Assembly (NCBI GenBank): GCA_024684395.1
Contig: JAIKWY010000116.1
Location: 1-40,664, forward strand
Direction of reading: 5' to 3'
Length of the DNA: 40,664 nucleotides
From: Oscillospiraceae bacterium
Lineage (GTDB): Bacteria; Bacillota; Clostridia; Oscillospirales; Ruminococcaceae
Shown here: piece by piece, positions 20,819 to 28,117 of the stretch
Layout: each line of letters starts with the position of its first letter
Position numbering within the stretch: position 1 is the stretch's first letter
Made by a program: the position numbers and the translations under genes
The notes under the pieces: generated by a model
The model's database searches: none
Seen by the model: the letters and a program-made list of their open reading frames with translations, nothing else
Told to the model about the DNA's origin: nothing

Positions 20819-21982
20819 ATGAAGATCCTTTACACCACCGGCGACAAGCTCTGGCTTGCGGAGAACGGCTCTGCCCGTGAGATCCCCTGCAAGCGGGTGC
20901 AGCAGTACCGGGATACCATACAGTCCATCCATGACAGCAAGCTCTGGAAAACCACCGGCACCGGTGCGCATTTTACCGGTGCGGCGGAGGATCCGGAGAT
21001 GGAGGAGATCTCCGCTCATTTCTGCGGGATCGCTCCGCATGGTACGGAATTTCTCTACACGCTCCAGCTCGATGCCAGCGGCGGCATGTACCGGCGGGAG
21101 CTGACCGCGGAGGCAGTTTTTGACGGGCATATCGTCTCGGGCAATGATGTCCGACTCGGTGCCATCGCAGCGCATGGGGACGATGTGGCGGCATGCATCC
21201 GCTATCCGGACGGGCGCTCGCACATCGGGCTGTATCATCTGCCGCAGAGCCGCTGCAACGAGATCACCGAGGGCGATTCCGTGGAGAATGCCCCGAGCTG
21301 GTCGCCGGACGGCAGAAAGCTCTACTTCTCCACCTGCGGCATCGGGCGCCGTGGCGAAGCCATCGCCCACTCCCCTGCCAGCGTGGCGGTCTATGATACC
21401 CAGACCCGGCAGATGGACATGCTCCTCGAAGATGAGCGCTATGACTATCTCTCCCCGCAGGTCAATGCAGCGGGCGACATGTTCGTTATCCGGCAGCCGT
21501 ATACACCGGAGGGAAATGCATCTGTTTCCATCGGACAGGTGTTTCTTGACGTGCTGCTGTTTCCCGTGCGCATCGTGAAGGCGATCGGCGGCTGGCTGAA
21601 TATCATGTCCATGCTCTACGGCGGCGAGCCGCTCCGTTCGGACAGTCCCCAGATGCACGAGAAATCAAAGCAGAAATCCCAGAAGGATCTGTTCTTCGAG
21701 GGAAATCTGATCCGTGCCAGGAAGAATCTCAAGGAGAACAGCCGCTCCGGCGAGGATTACCCCGGCATCCTCCCCCGCAGCCGTGTCCTGCTCTGCAAGA
21801 AAGCGGACGGCTCCGAGGAAGTCCTTGCCAAAGCCGTGCTCGACTACACCCTGACTGACGAGGGCATCGTCTTTTCCAACGGTGCGCATGTCCTGCTGCG
21901 CCGTCCGGACGGCAAGGTCGAAAAGCTCGCAAATGCGGAACTTGCTTCCAAAATTGTTGCGTTTTCTGACACGGATGCATAG
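20819..21982 (+). CDS. TolB/WD40-like beta-propeller protein of unknown function
   Basis: The 387-residue product has no signal peptide. Its middle has NAPSWSPDGRKLYFST, the typical blade motif of TolB-type propellers (S-P-D-G followed by a strand), and AVYDTQTRQMDMLL plus LSPQVNAAGDMFVI form the next blades. A hydrophobic stretch at about 238-262 (VFLDVLLFPVRIVKAIGGWL) may touch the membrane. A basic linker rich in Lys and Ser follows, then a last strand-rich part with VLLRRPDGKVEKLAN. This mix of propeller with an inserted amphipathic segment is unusual. The start has AGGAGG nine bases upstream. It is a single-gene unit just upstream of the putative large RNA. Confidence 0.85.
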   Translation: MKILYTTGDKLWLAENGSAREIPCKRVQQYRDTIQSIHDSKLWKTTGTGAHFTGAAEDPEMEEISAHFCGIAPHGTEFLYTLQLDASGGMYRRELTAEAVFDGHIVSGNDVRLGAIAAHGDDVAACIRYPDGRSHIGLYHLPQSRCNEITEGDSVENAPSWSPDGRKLYFSTCGIGRRGEAIAHSPASVAVYDTQTRQMDMLLEDERYDYLSPQVNAAGDMFVIRQPYTPEGNASVSIGQVFLDVLLFPVRIVKAIGGWLNIMSMLYGGEPLRSDSPQMHEKSKQKSQKDLFFEGNLIRARKNLKENSRSGEDYPGILPRSRVLLCKKADGSEEVLAKAVLDYTLTDEGIVFSNGAHVLLRRPDGKVEKLANAELASKIVAFSDTDA

Positions 21983-22071
21983 CCTGTCCGATGAAATGCA
22001 CAAAACCAATAGCCATCTGTTGCCAAATCTCACAAATCTCAAAAATACTTTCAAAAGTTTAAAGAAAACTA

Positions 22072-22100
22072 TTGACATTTCACAAGAAGTGTGCTATACT
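22072..22100 (+). promoter_or_regulatory. Sigma-A promoter of the putative large RNA
   Basis: TTGACA (22072-22077) and TATACT (22095-22100) are separated by 17 bases, with TGTGC directly before the -10. The predicted transcription start is near 22107. There is no ribosome site and open frame downstream that would explain such a strong promoter. Confidence 0.88.
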
Positions 22101-22106
22101 ATATAC

Positions 22107-22693
22107 AAGATAAAGATACTGCAGGACTTTATTGATAGACTTCCCGAAAGCGGAGGTCAAAAAATACAGGCGTATCTGCTTGCAGCCGGTGGGGTTGCTG
22201 AATATGCAGATCCCTGCAAGGGAGGGCGAAACCAATGGAGAAAATGGACGGATCACAGCAGCAGGCGGTTTCGCCGGTCGCAGTTAAGTGAATGAGGGTC
22301 AACTGATCTGACGGGATTGTCTCCCCGTCCGGTTCCCAGGGGCTTATGAGCCGTATCTCAATTCTGCGGTTAGTGATATTCGTCTGGTTCCGATAAGCTC
22401 GATTGTTTCAGTGCCGGCTTACCGGAAGAATGCTAAGGCAAAATTCCTGTGGCAGCGAAACTTTACATAGCAGGCATACAAGTTTTGAGTCTGGAGGTAC
22501 ACTCCAATGAGAAATTCTAAGTAGAAATCTCTGATGAAAGAGTTGTGATGCGTATGAAAAGCAACGCTATGAGGACTATCTTGAAAAATCCTTAGCAGAA
22601 AGGCGTGTGTGTCCAATGCACAACGTAAATAACTCCCGATCATGACAATTGAATAGCAAATTCGCTCCCGGATCCAATCTTCCGGGAGTTTTT
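22107..22693 (+). ncRNA. Putative large structured non-coding RNA of about 590 nt
   Basis: A strong promoter and a clear terminator bracket about 590 bases with no supported protein gene. Local helices are dense. A GNRA-capped hairpin GACTTCC/GGAGGTC (22138-22158) comes first. ATCTGC (22174-22179) with GCAGAT (22206-22211) encloses GCAGCC/GGTTGC (22182-22198). Then come TCCCT/AGGGA (22211-22223), and GGCGAAACC (22225-22233) with GGTTTCGCC (22267-22275), a perfect nine-pair stem. Further stems are CAGTT/AACTG, GACGGG/CCCGTC (22310-22329), CAATT/GATTG and TGGAG/CTCCA (22492-22506). The motif CCAATG appears three times, apparently mostly unpaired. Size and host type fit the large ornate RNAs ROOL and OLE, with ROOL the more likely guess; the class was not verified. 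RNase P RNA and tmRNA do not fit. Confidence 0.72.
22665..22693 (+). terminator. Terminator of the putative large RNA
   Basis: CTCCCGGA (22665-22672) and TCCGGGAG (22681-22688) form a perfect eight-pair stem with an eight-base loop, followed by five Ts and GCGC. Confidence 0.85.
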
Positions 22694-22912
22694 GCGCACG
22701 GAGCCCGTGCGGGCAGGTTGCTTCGCAGAGCGAAAATGCACTGCTTCGGTTATCGCTTGCCCCTTGCTTCGCAGAGGGGCAATGCTGTACATTCTAAGAC
22801 ATCGCATCCGTTCGGATGCTCTGATGCAGTTTTTCTGGGGTTTCAGACAATGATGCTGATGATCTATGTCTCCGGTTCCTCTTATTTCAGGAGGAACCGG
22901 AGACATTTTTTC
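22694..22912 (+). other. Hairpin-rich, non-coding tail region ending in a very strong terminator
   Basis: Between the first terminator and 22912 lie TTGCCCCT/AGGGGCAA (22757-22782), GCATCC-GTTC-GGATGC (22804-22819), and two copies of TTGCTTCGCAGAG (near 22719 and 22765). The region ends with ATGTCTCCGGTTCCTC (22866-22881) pairing perfectly with 22891-22906, 16 pairs, followed by six Ts. No protein gene is supported. It may be a 3' extension of the large RNA (about 805 nt in total) or a second small RNA. Confidence 0.55.
22866..22912 (+). terminator. Strong intrinsic terminator with a 16-pair stem
   Basis: A perfect 16-pair stem (22866-22881 with 22891-22906) around a nine-base loop is followed by a run of Ts. 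No plus-strand protein gene ends before it, so it most probably ends a non-coding transcript. Confidence 0.85.
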
Positions 22913-22972
22913 TGGTATTCAGGAGGAGAGAAACAGAAGCAGTATGCTGCGATGTGCTAAGAAAAAACAACG

Positions 22973-23002
22973 ATGCCCCCTTTGCGTAAGCATTGGGGGC
23001 AT
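22973..23002 (-). terminator. Terminator of the HD-GYP operon
   Basis: ATGCCCCC (22973-22980) pairs with GGGGGCAT (22995-23002). Read on the minus strand the stem is followed by CGTTGTTTTTTC. It lies 46 bases past the stop codon of the HD-GYP gene. Confidence 0.82.
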
Positions 23003-23048
23003 ACCGTTCTCCTCGAAGCAGGATGGGGGCAGCGTCACGCTGCCGGGC

Positions 23049-24434
23049 TCACTCATGAAGGGTGTAGGCGGTGTCTTCGTTGATGATGGCGATCATCATG
23101 CGGGCGACTTCGGGATCGAACTGGGTGCCGCTATTCTTTTCGATCTCCTCTTTGACCTTGTTCTGGGCGAGATAGTTTCTGTAGCTGCGGTTGGATGTCA
23201 TGGCGTCATAGCTGTCCGCAACGGCGATGATCCGTGCAAGCAGCGGGATCTCCTCGCCTGCCTTGCCGTCCGGGTAGCCCTTGCCGTCATAGCGCTCGTG
23301 GTGCCATCTTGCGCCGATCGCCAGGTCAGGACGGCTGTGTACTTCGGAGAGGATCTCATAACCGATCTCCGGATGTGTCCGGATGAGGCTGTATTCCTCG
23401 TCAGAGAGCTTGGTCGGGCTGTTGATGATCGAGCTGGGAACGCCGATCTTGCCGAGGTCATGCAGAAGACCATAGTAATACACATCCTCGCATTCCTTCT
23501 CAGAGAGCCCCATTTTCTCGGCGATCATCCGGGAATACTTCGCCACACGGACGGAATGGCCACGGGTATACTTGTCCTTCGCATCTATGGTGTGTGCCAG
23601 CGCTTCCATCATCTCCACGGCAAGCGTCTTGACCTCGTCATGCGCCCGCTTGGTCTCGTTCATGTACATGATATTCCGGGCGATGAGGGAAAAGGCGCCC
23701 AGCAGCACGATCAGGATAAACAGATCCGACACATACAGGATCAGCGGATCCAGCGAAAAATAGGATCGGTAGCTTATGAAGAGCTCTTTGAACTGATCTT
23801 CGGCTTCTTCACTGAGCTTATTCAGCGTCTTCAGGAATACAAAGGTCTCATCCACTGCCTCCAGTACGATCGCTGTCTGGTACATGCCAAAGAACAGACT
23901 GACCGTCTTATAGAGGAACACGATCACCGGCAGCGTGACAAACAGCTTGGGATTCGTAATCTGTTTTTCCCGGGCGATCCGGATCAGTTGGCGGACTGCC
24001 AGGAAATAGAATGCAATGCTCAGCAGGATGGTGCAGATGATGGGAACTGCGGGATAGTCAGTGCTGAACACCATCGTTATGCCCGGTACCAGCATGGTGC
24101 TGCACAGGTACAGAAACAGCGCAACAGAGCGGTTTATGGCATGAACGATCTTGATGTACAGGAGCAGGAACAGGATCTGGAAGGCGACCAGCAGCAAGGT
24201 GACTATGGTGCAGTACAGCAGCAAGCTTGAAACACTGTCGTCGGAACCGCAGACTGCCTCACCAATGATGGCTGAGAGCAGATGCGCCGTTGAAGGAGAT
24301 AGCAGCAGCAGCAGGATTGCTTTATAGAACGGGAGCTTTTCAAAGAAGCATTTCTTTGTCACAAACACAAAGAAACCTGCTTCTGCAACATACAGCATGA
24401 CCAGAATAATGTTGGTGATGTTGAAATCAATCAT
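23049..24434 (-). CDS. Membrane-bound HD-GYP domain protein (probable cyclic-di-GMP phosphodiesterase)
   Basis: The 461-residue protein has about seven membrane helices in its first 250 residues. A linker with an acidic-helix pattern follows, and then a C-terminal HD-GYP domain (about 270-445). Visible motifs are HTIDAKDKYTRGHSVRVAKY, LLHDLGKIGVPSSII with the HD pair, IRTHPEIGYEIL, and HHERYDGKGYPDG, which carries the GYP signature. Further on is RIIAVADSYDAMTSNRSYR. All metal ligands expected for the family are present, so it should be active on cyclic-di-GMP or a related dinucleotide. The start follows AGGAGGTATGCC. It ends a five-gene minus-strand run that contains rarA. No diguanylate cyclase (GGDEF) gene is in the window. 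Confidence 0.92.
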   Translation of the reverse strand: MIDFNITNIILVMLYVAEAGFFVFVTKKCFFEKLPFYKAILLLLLSPSTAHLLSAIIGEAVCGSDDSVSSLLLYCTIVTLLLVAFQILFLLLYIKIVHAINRSVALFLYLCSTMLVPGITMVFSTDYPAVPIICTILLSIAFYFLAVRQLIRIAREKQITNPKLFVTLPVIVFLYKTVSLFFGMYQTAIVLEAVDETFVFLKTLNKLSEEAEDQFKELFISYRSYFSLDPLILYVSDLFILIVLLGAFSLIARNIMYMNETKRAHDEVKTLAVEMMEALAHTIDAKDKYTRGHSVRVAKYSRMIAEKMGLSEKECEDVYYYGLLHDLGKIGVPSSIINSPTKLSDEEYSLIRTHPEIGYEILSEVHSRPDLAIGARWHHERYDGKGYPDGKAGEEIPLLARIIAVADSYDAMTSNRSYRNYLAQNKVKEEIEKNSGTQFDPEVARMMIAIINEDTAYTLHE

Positions 24435-24481
24435 GGCATACCTCCTAAGCCTGTATTTTTGTCATCTGGTGTATGGGGGCG

Positions 24482-25258
24482 TCAGCATCCGAACCATGTG
24501 ATGCCGCACGCAATATAGTTTCGGATCACCCCTCTGCGGATCTTCCATGTATTGTTGTATTCCTTCCCACACTCATGATCCGTGCGGGTAAAGGTCAGCA
24601 GCACATCGTCGGTATAGTGGAAGGTATGCGTCTGCATGACCGGCGGATTCATCCGCTTCGGCGGGCAGGCGGTATCCTCAAAGCCCGCAAATACCGGATC
24701 ATCGTACAGCACCATCTCCCGTCCGGGCTCGTATTCGTAAATGCTCTCCGCCCGGATGATGCGGTCATTTTCATAGGTATAGGCTATGCTGCGGAGGATC
24801 TGGTAATGCGCCGTGACAATCTCGGTCAGGTCATAGGACAGCGGTCTCCCCTGCTCGTCAAAGCACGTCCGTGCAAGCTGCTGGAGAGAATGCTTTGCCG
24901 TATCGAACTGGACTTCGATGCGCTGCCCGGGCGCATTGCAGTAGAATTTCTCCAGAAAGCGCTCGTTCTCTTTGCGGTAACAGACCGTATACAGCGGCTC
25001 TGCCCCGTGCAGATAGTGCTGCATGAGGTATTCGAGCTTCCGGGGGCGCTTCAGGAGCTTCCGGGGCTCGACAGTATTGTCAAACAGGTCGGTGATATAG
25101 TCCGCACAGAACGGCTCGGAATGCCCCTTGCTCCAGAGCATCACATCGGCGCTGTCGAGGTCAAGCTGCGCATTCAGGCGGTCATAATCCGCATACTGCG
25201 CCGTCAGGTCACGGAGCTGTGCGGTGATCTCCTGTAGTTTTTCGGCTGTGTAGATCAT
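24482..25258 (-). CDS. Conserved-looking protein of unknown function
   Basis: The 258-residue product was not recognised. It has no signal peptide or membrane segment. The first 30 residues are charged and probably helical (KLQEITAQLRDLTAQYADY). The rest is a mixed alpha/beta pattern with many aromatic residues and repeated strand pairs such as RSIAYTYENDRIIRAESIYEY and TFHYTDDVLLTFTRTDHE. It ends in a Cys- and aromatic-rich segment (YIACGITWFGC). Its start overlaps the stop of rarA as ATGA, so it is translated together with rarA, and the HD-GYP gene follows 47 bases later. A role in replication stress or in signalling is only a guess from position. Confidence 0.8.
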   Translation of the reverse strand: MIYTAEKLQEITAQLRDLTAQYADYDRLNAQLDLDSADVMLWSKGHSEPFCADYITDLFDNTVEPRKLLKRPRKLEYLMQHYLHGAEPLYTVCYRKENERFLEKFYCNAPGQRIEVQFDTAKHSLQQLARTCFDEQGRPLSYDLTEIVTAHYQILRSIAYTYENDRIIRAESIYEYEPGREMVLYDDPVFAGFEDTACPPKRMNPPVMQTHTFHYTDDVLLTFTRTDHECGKEYNNTWKIRRGVIRNYIACGITWFGC

Positions 25259-26532
25259 TGCTTTCCTGCCTCATCAAGTAGTTTCTTCCGGTATACCGCC
25301 GCCGCCTGCTCGGTCTTGTTCTCACCGAAATTGTAGTAGACATGGTCGGCAATGGCATCCGGGAGGTATTGCTGGCGGACGTAGTGGTTCGGATAATCAT
25401 GCGGATAGAGATAGTGCTGTCCGACAACAGCAGCGCCCTCGCCGTCATAGTGCTTGTTCTGGAGGTGGCGGGGGAAGTCGAGCGGACCGTACTTCCGGAC
25501 ATCCGCAATGGCGGCATCCATCGCAAGATAGGCGGAATTGGACTTCGGTGCCGTACACATCAGCACGATCGCCTCCGCAATGGGGATGCGTGCCTCCGGG
25601 AGCCCGAGGGCAAGCGCATTGTCCACACATGCCTTGACGATGACCGGTGCCATCGGGTAGGCAAGCCCCACATCCTCCGAGGCGATCACAAGCAGACGCC
25701 TTGTCAGAGAGATGAGGTCGCCCGCTTCAAGGAGCCTTGCCGCATAATGCAAAGCGGCATTCTCATCGCTGCCACGGATGGATTTTTGCAGCGCCGAAAG
25801 GATGTCATAATGCGCATCACCGTCCCGGTCATAGCGCATATTGCTCCGCTGGGTCAGCGCCTGCGCAAGCTGTAGGCTCACATGCAGCCCGTCCTCCGCC
25901 GGATCGGCTGACAGAGCGCAGAGCTCGGCGGCATTCATCGCCTTGCGGACATCGCCGCCGCTCCCGAGGGCAATGTGCGCTGTCACACCGTCCTCGATGT
26001 GCAGCTTCTGCCCCTGCATCTCCTCGATCTCCCGGAAGGCTCTCTGCACGGCACGTTCGAGCTCTCCGGCATCGACCGGCTTGAACTCAAAGACCGTGCT
26101 CCGGCTGATGACAGCGTTGTAGACGGCGAAGTAGGGGTTCTCGGTGGTGGAGGCGATCAGCGTGATGTCGCCCTTTTCGATATAGGACAGCAGGCTCTGC
26201 TGCTGCTTTTTGTTGAGGTACTGGATCTCGTCGAGGTAGAGCAGAATGCCGTTCATCGAGGCAAATGTCCCCACATCGGCAATGACCGTCTTGATGTCGG
26301 CAACGCCCGCCTGTGTGCCGTTGAGGATATGCAAGGTCATGTTCGTGCGGGCGGCGATGATGCTTGCCACGGTCGTTTTGCCCACGCCGGACGGACCGTA
26401 GAAGATCATATTCGGGATGGTGCCGCTCTCAATGATGCGGCGCAGCGGTTTTCCGGGGGCAAGCAGATGCTGCTGCCCGACCACATCGTCCAGCGACTGC
26501 GGCCGGATCCGCTCTGCAAGGGGTGAGGACAT
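25255..26532 (-). CDS. rarA: Replication-associated recombination protein A (RarA/MgsA), AAA+ ATPase
   Basis: RarA is a clamp-loader-like AAA+ ATPase that acts at stalled replication forks. The 425-residue protein opens with PLAERIRPQSLDDVVGQQHL, followed by Walker A GPSGVGKTT, the Walker B stretch LYLDEIQYL with NKKQQQSLL, sensor 1 in IASTTENPYFAVYNAVISR, and a GSGGDVRKAMNA sensor 2 region. The C-terminal tetramerisation domain includes a long stretch around LPEARIPIAEAIVLMCTAPKS and ends with HYVRQQYLPD. The length is typical. The start follows AAGGAGGAGAAAGT. It lies inside the run of membrane and signalling genes, coupled to the unknown gene downstream. Confidence 0.94.
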   Translation of the reverse strand: MSSPLAERIRPQSLDDVVGQQHLLAPGKPLRRIIESGTIPNMIFYGPSGVGKTTVASIIAARTNMTLHILNGTQAGVADIKTVIADVGTFASMNGILLYLDEIQYLNKKQQQSLLSYIEKGDITLIASTTENPYFAVYNAVISRSTVFEFKPVDAGELERAVQRAFREIEEMQGQKLHIEDGVTAHIALGSGGDVRKAMNAAELCALSADPAEDGLHVSLQLAQALTQRSNMRYDRDGDAHYDILSALQKSIRGSDENAALHYAARLLEAGDLISLTRRLLVIASEDVGLAYPMAPVIVKACVDNALALGLPEARIPIAEAIVLMCTAPKSNSAYLAMDAAIADVRKYGPLDFPRHLQNKHYDGEGAAVVGQHYLYPHDYPNHYVRQQYLPDAIADHVYYNFGENKTEQAAAVYRKKLLDEAGKQ

Positions 26533-26555
26533 ACTTTCTCCTCCTTAGAGATAGA

Positions 26556-27995
26556 TCATCTGCCGAAAAGCCCTCTTCTCCGAGGCTTTTCGGGATGGCG
26601 GGGCTTTCCGTGCTCGGCAAGCACCTGATTGAACAGCGCATCCACATCCACCGGCGGCTTTTCGGTCACAGGGGTGGGAACGGGTGCGGGTGCCGGCTCG
26701 GACAGCTCCGGAACGGGCTCAGGCTGCTCGGCGGCAGGCTCCGGCGCTTGGACAGGTGCTGCCGGATCGGGGCGCCATGTCGGATCCGGGAAGCCCTGTG
26801 CTGTCGGATCCGGGAAGGCGGACGGCTGCTCGCCAAAGCTCTGCGGCAGGCGCATCTTCGCCATGCTCTCCGGGGTCACTGTCACGGCGGGCTTGGGCTT
26901 CGGCTGCTCTGCGAAATCCTGCGGCAGGCGCATCTTCGCCATACTCTCCGGGGTGACATTCACAGCAGGCGCAGGCTTGGGCGCCTGTACGGGCTGCGCC
27001 AGCTCCTCCGGTTCGGGCGGGAGCGCCTCTGTGATGGGCTTTTCCTTGATCGCCTTGCCGTCGGACACATCCGGGATCTCCTCTGCGGGAAGCTCCGGGA
27101 TGTCCGTCATGTCCGTGATCTCTTTCAGCGCCGGAACGGATGCGGCGGTGACAACTGCCTTCTTCGGCGAGGAAGGATGACCGCCGCCGACACCAGCGGT
27201 GAAATTCGCCACAGAACTTTCGGAGACATTGTACTGCTGCATCATCTCCGCCAGGAACGAAGCGCCGGTGCCGCCGCTGCCGGCAGTTCTGGGATTCGGC
27301 ATATTTATGATCTCACCCATCCCCCGCATCCTGGGTTTGTACTTGGGAAGGCGGGGCGCATCTGCGAGGAGACTTTCGGCCAGCTTGGCGGCATCGAGCG
27401 GCATCTGGGTCTGCCCCGTATCGGGCGGACGCAGCCCCTGCGCCGGGTCACTCAGGAAGCGGGCGTACATGTCCAGATACCGGTGGAAGCTCTCCACGCC
27501 GCTGTCACCGAAGGAATAGCCCTGATCCCGGGCGTCATCGAACATCATAAAGGCACGCAGCATCACGCTGTGCTGTACGCCTGCTGCCGTGAAGTACAGC
27601 CGGTCATAGGTATGGATCAGACCTCGGTAGGAATGGCTCGTGTCCGTCCGGATCTCCGTGATCTCGGAGACGTGGAAACGGGTCGTGCCCTTGAAGAACG
27701 ACTGGATGCAGATCCAGCCCGTCTCGCCGTCAAAGGTGAGCTTCCAGCTCAGGACAGCCAGCAGACCGAGCGCTGTGGTCAGCAGGATCACGATGATGAG
27801 CAGCATCCCGAACAGTCCCGTCAGCCGGTTCATATACCGGAGCACCAGTGCGGCTAACGGGACCATCATCCCGAACAGCGGCAGCTTGATCCAGGCGCCC
27901 AGACGCACTGTGCCCTTGGCGTGCAAACAGACGCTCTTGGCGTAATCCTCGGCTTTTTTGGGGTCTACCGTGCTTAAAATGTCACCGATCTGCAT
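26556..27995 (-). CDS. Membrane protein with Pro/Glu-rich tail, paralogue of the 28090-28845 gene
   Basis: The 479-residue product has two membrane helices (about 37-53 and 60-83). A strand-rich domain follows (LTFDGETGWICIQ, TRFHVSEITEI) and ends in a helix, FHRYLDMYARFL. A long disordered tail rich in Pro, Glu and Ala comes next. The tail holds an internal duplication, VTPESMAKMRLPQ-x-F-x-EQP twice, and ends with VDALFNQVLAEHGK followed by a basic stretch. The membrane hairpin and domain resemble small PH-like membrane modules. The next gene upstream encodes a shorter relative with the same domain layout. The function is unknown. The start has AGAGGAG upstream, and rarA follows 23 bases after the stop. 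Confidence 0.85.
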   Translation of the reverse strand: MQIGDILSTVDPKKAEDYAKSVCLHAKGTVRLGAWIKLPLFGMMVPLAALVLRYMNRLTGLFGMLLIIVILLTTALGLLAVLSWKLTFDGETGWICIQSFFKGTTRFHVSEITEIRTDTSHSYRGLIHTYDRLYFTAAGVQHSVMLRAFMMFDDARDQGYSFGDSGVESFHRYLDMYARFLSDPAQGLRPPDTGQTQMPLDAAKLAESLLADAPRLPKYKPRMRGMGEIINMPNPRTAGSGGTGASFLAEMMQQYNVSESSVANFTAGVGGGHPSSPKKAVVTAASVPALKEITDMTDIPELPAEEIPDVSDGKAIKEKPITEALPPEPEELAQPVQAPKPAPAVNVTPESMAKMRLPQDFAEQPKPKPAVTVTPESMAKMRLPQSFGEQPSAFPDPTAQGFPDPTWRPDPAAPVQAPEPAAEQPEPVPELSEPAPAPVPTPVTEKPPVDVDALFNQVLAEHGKPRHPEKPRRRGLFGR

Positions 27996-28019
27996 AGACT
28001 TGCTCCTCTCTCTGTGCGA

Positions 28020-28117
28020 TCACCGTTTTTTCTTAGGATACCACACCTTACCGTGCTCTGTCAATACATTTCCGGACAGTTCATCCACGTCAGGCGTCTG
28101 CTTCTGTTCCGGCGGGG
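28020..28117 (-). pseudogene. Out-of-frame C-terminal tail of the preceding membrane protein
   Basis: Shifted one base from the frame of the 28090-28845 gene, this segment reads TPDVDELSGNVLTEHGK and ends in a basic stretch. It aligns with VDVDALFNQVLAEHGK at the end of the 26556-27995 product. The stop at 28020 lies 24 bases before the next gene. One extra base in the run of four Gs at 28114-28117 would explain the shift. Confidence 0.7.

Noticed and set aside
22341-22400. GAGCCGTAT segment resembling group II intron domain V
   Set aside because: The expected 34-base hairpin with its GNRA cap and AGC triad does not form, and no intron-encoded protein is nearby.
22107-22693. RNase P RNA or tmRNA as identity of the large RNA
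   Set aside because: Neither the conserved RNase P core words nor a tRNA-like end with a tag frame and CCA was found.
22649-22960. 103-codon frame in the large RNA's tail region
   Set aside because: It runs through two terminators and several hairpins, has no ribosome site, and its composition is unlike neighbouring genes.
22866-24230. 454-codon frame on the plus strand opposite the HD-GYP gene
   Set aside because: It starts inside the 16-pair terminator and runs opposite a protein with complete HD-GYP motifs. It has no ribosome site.
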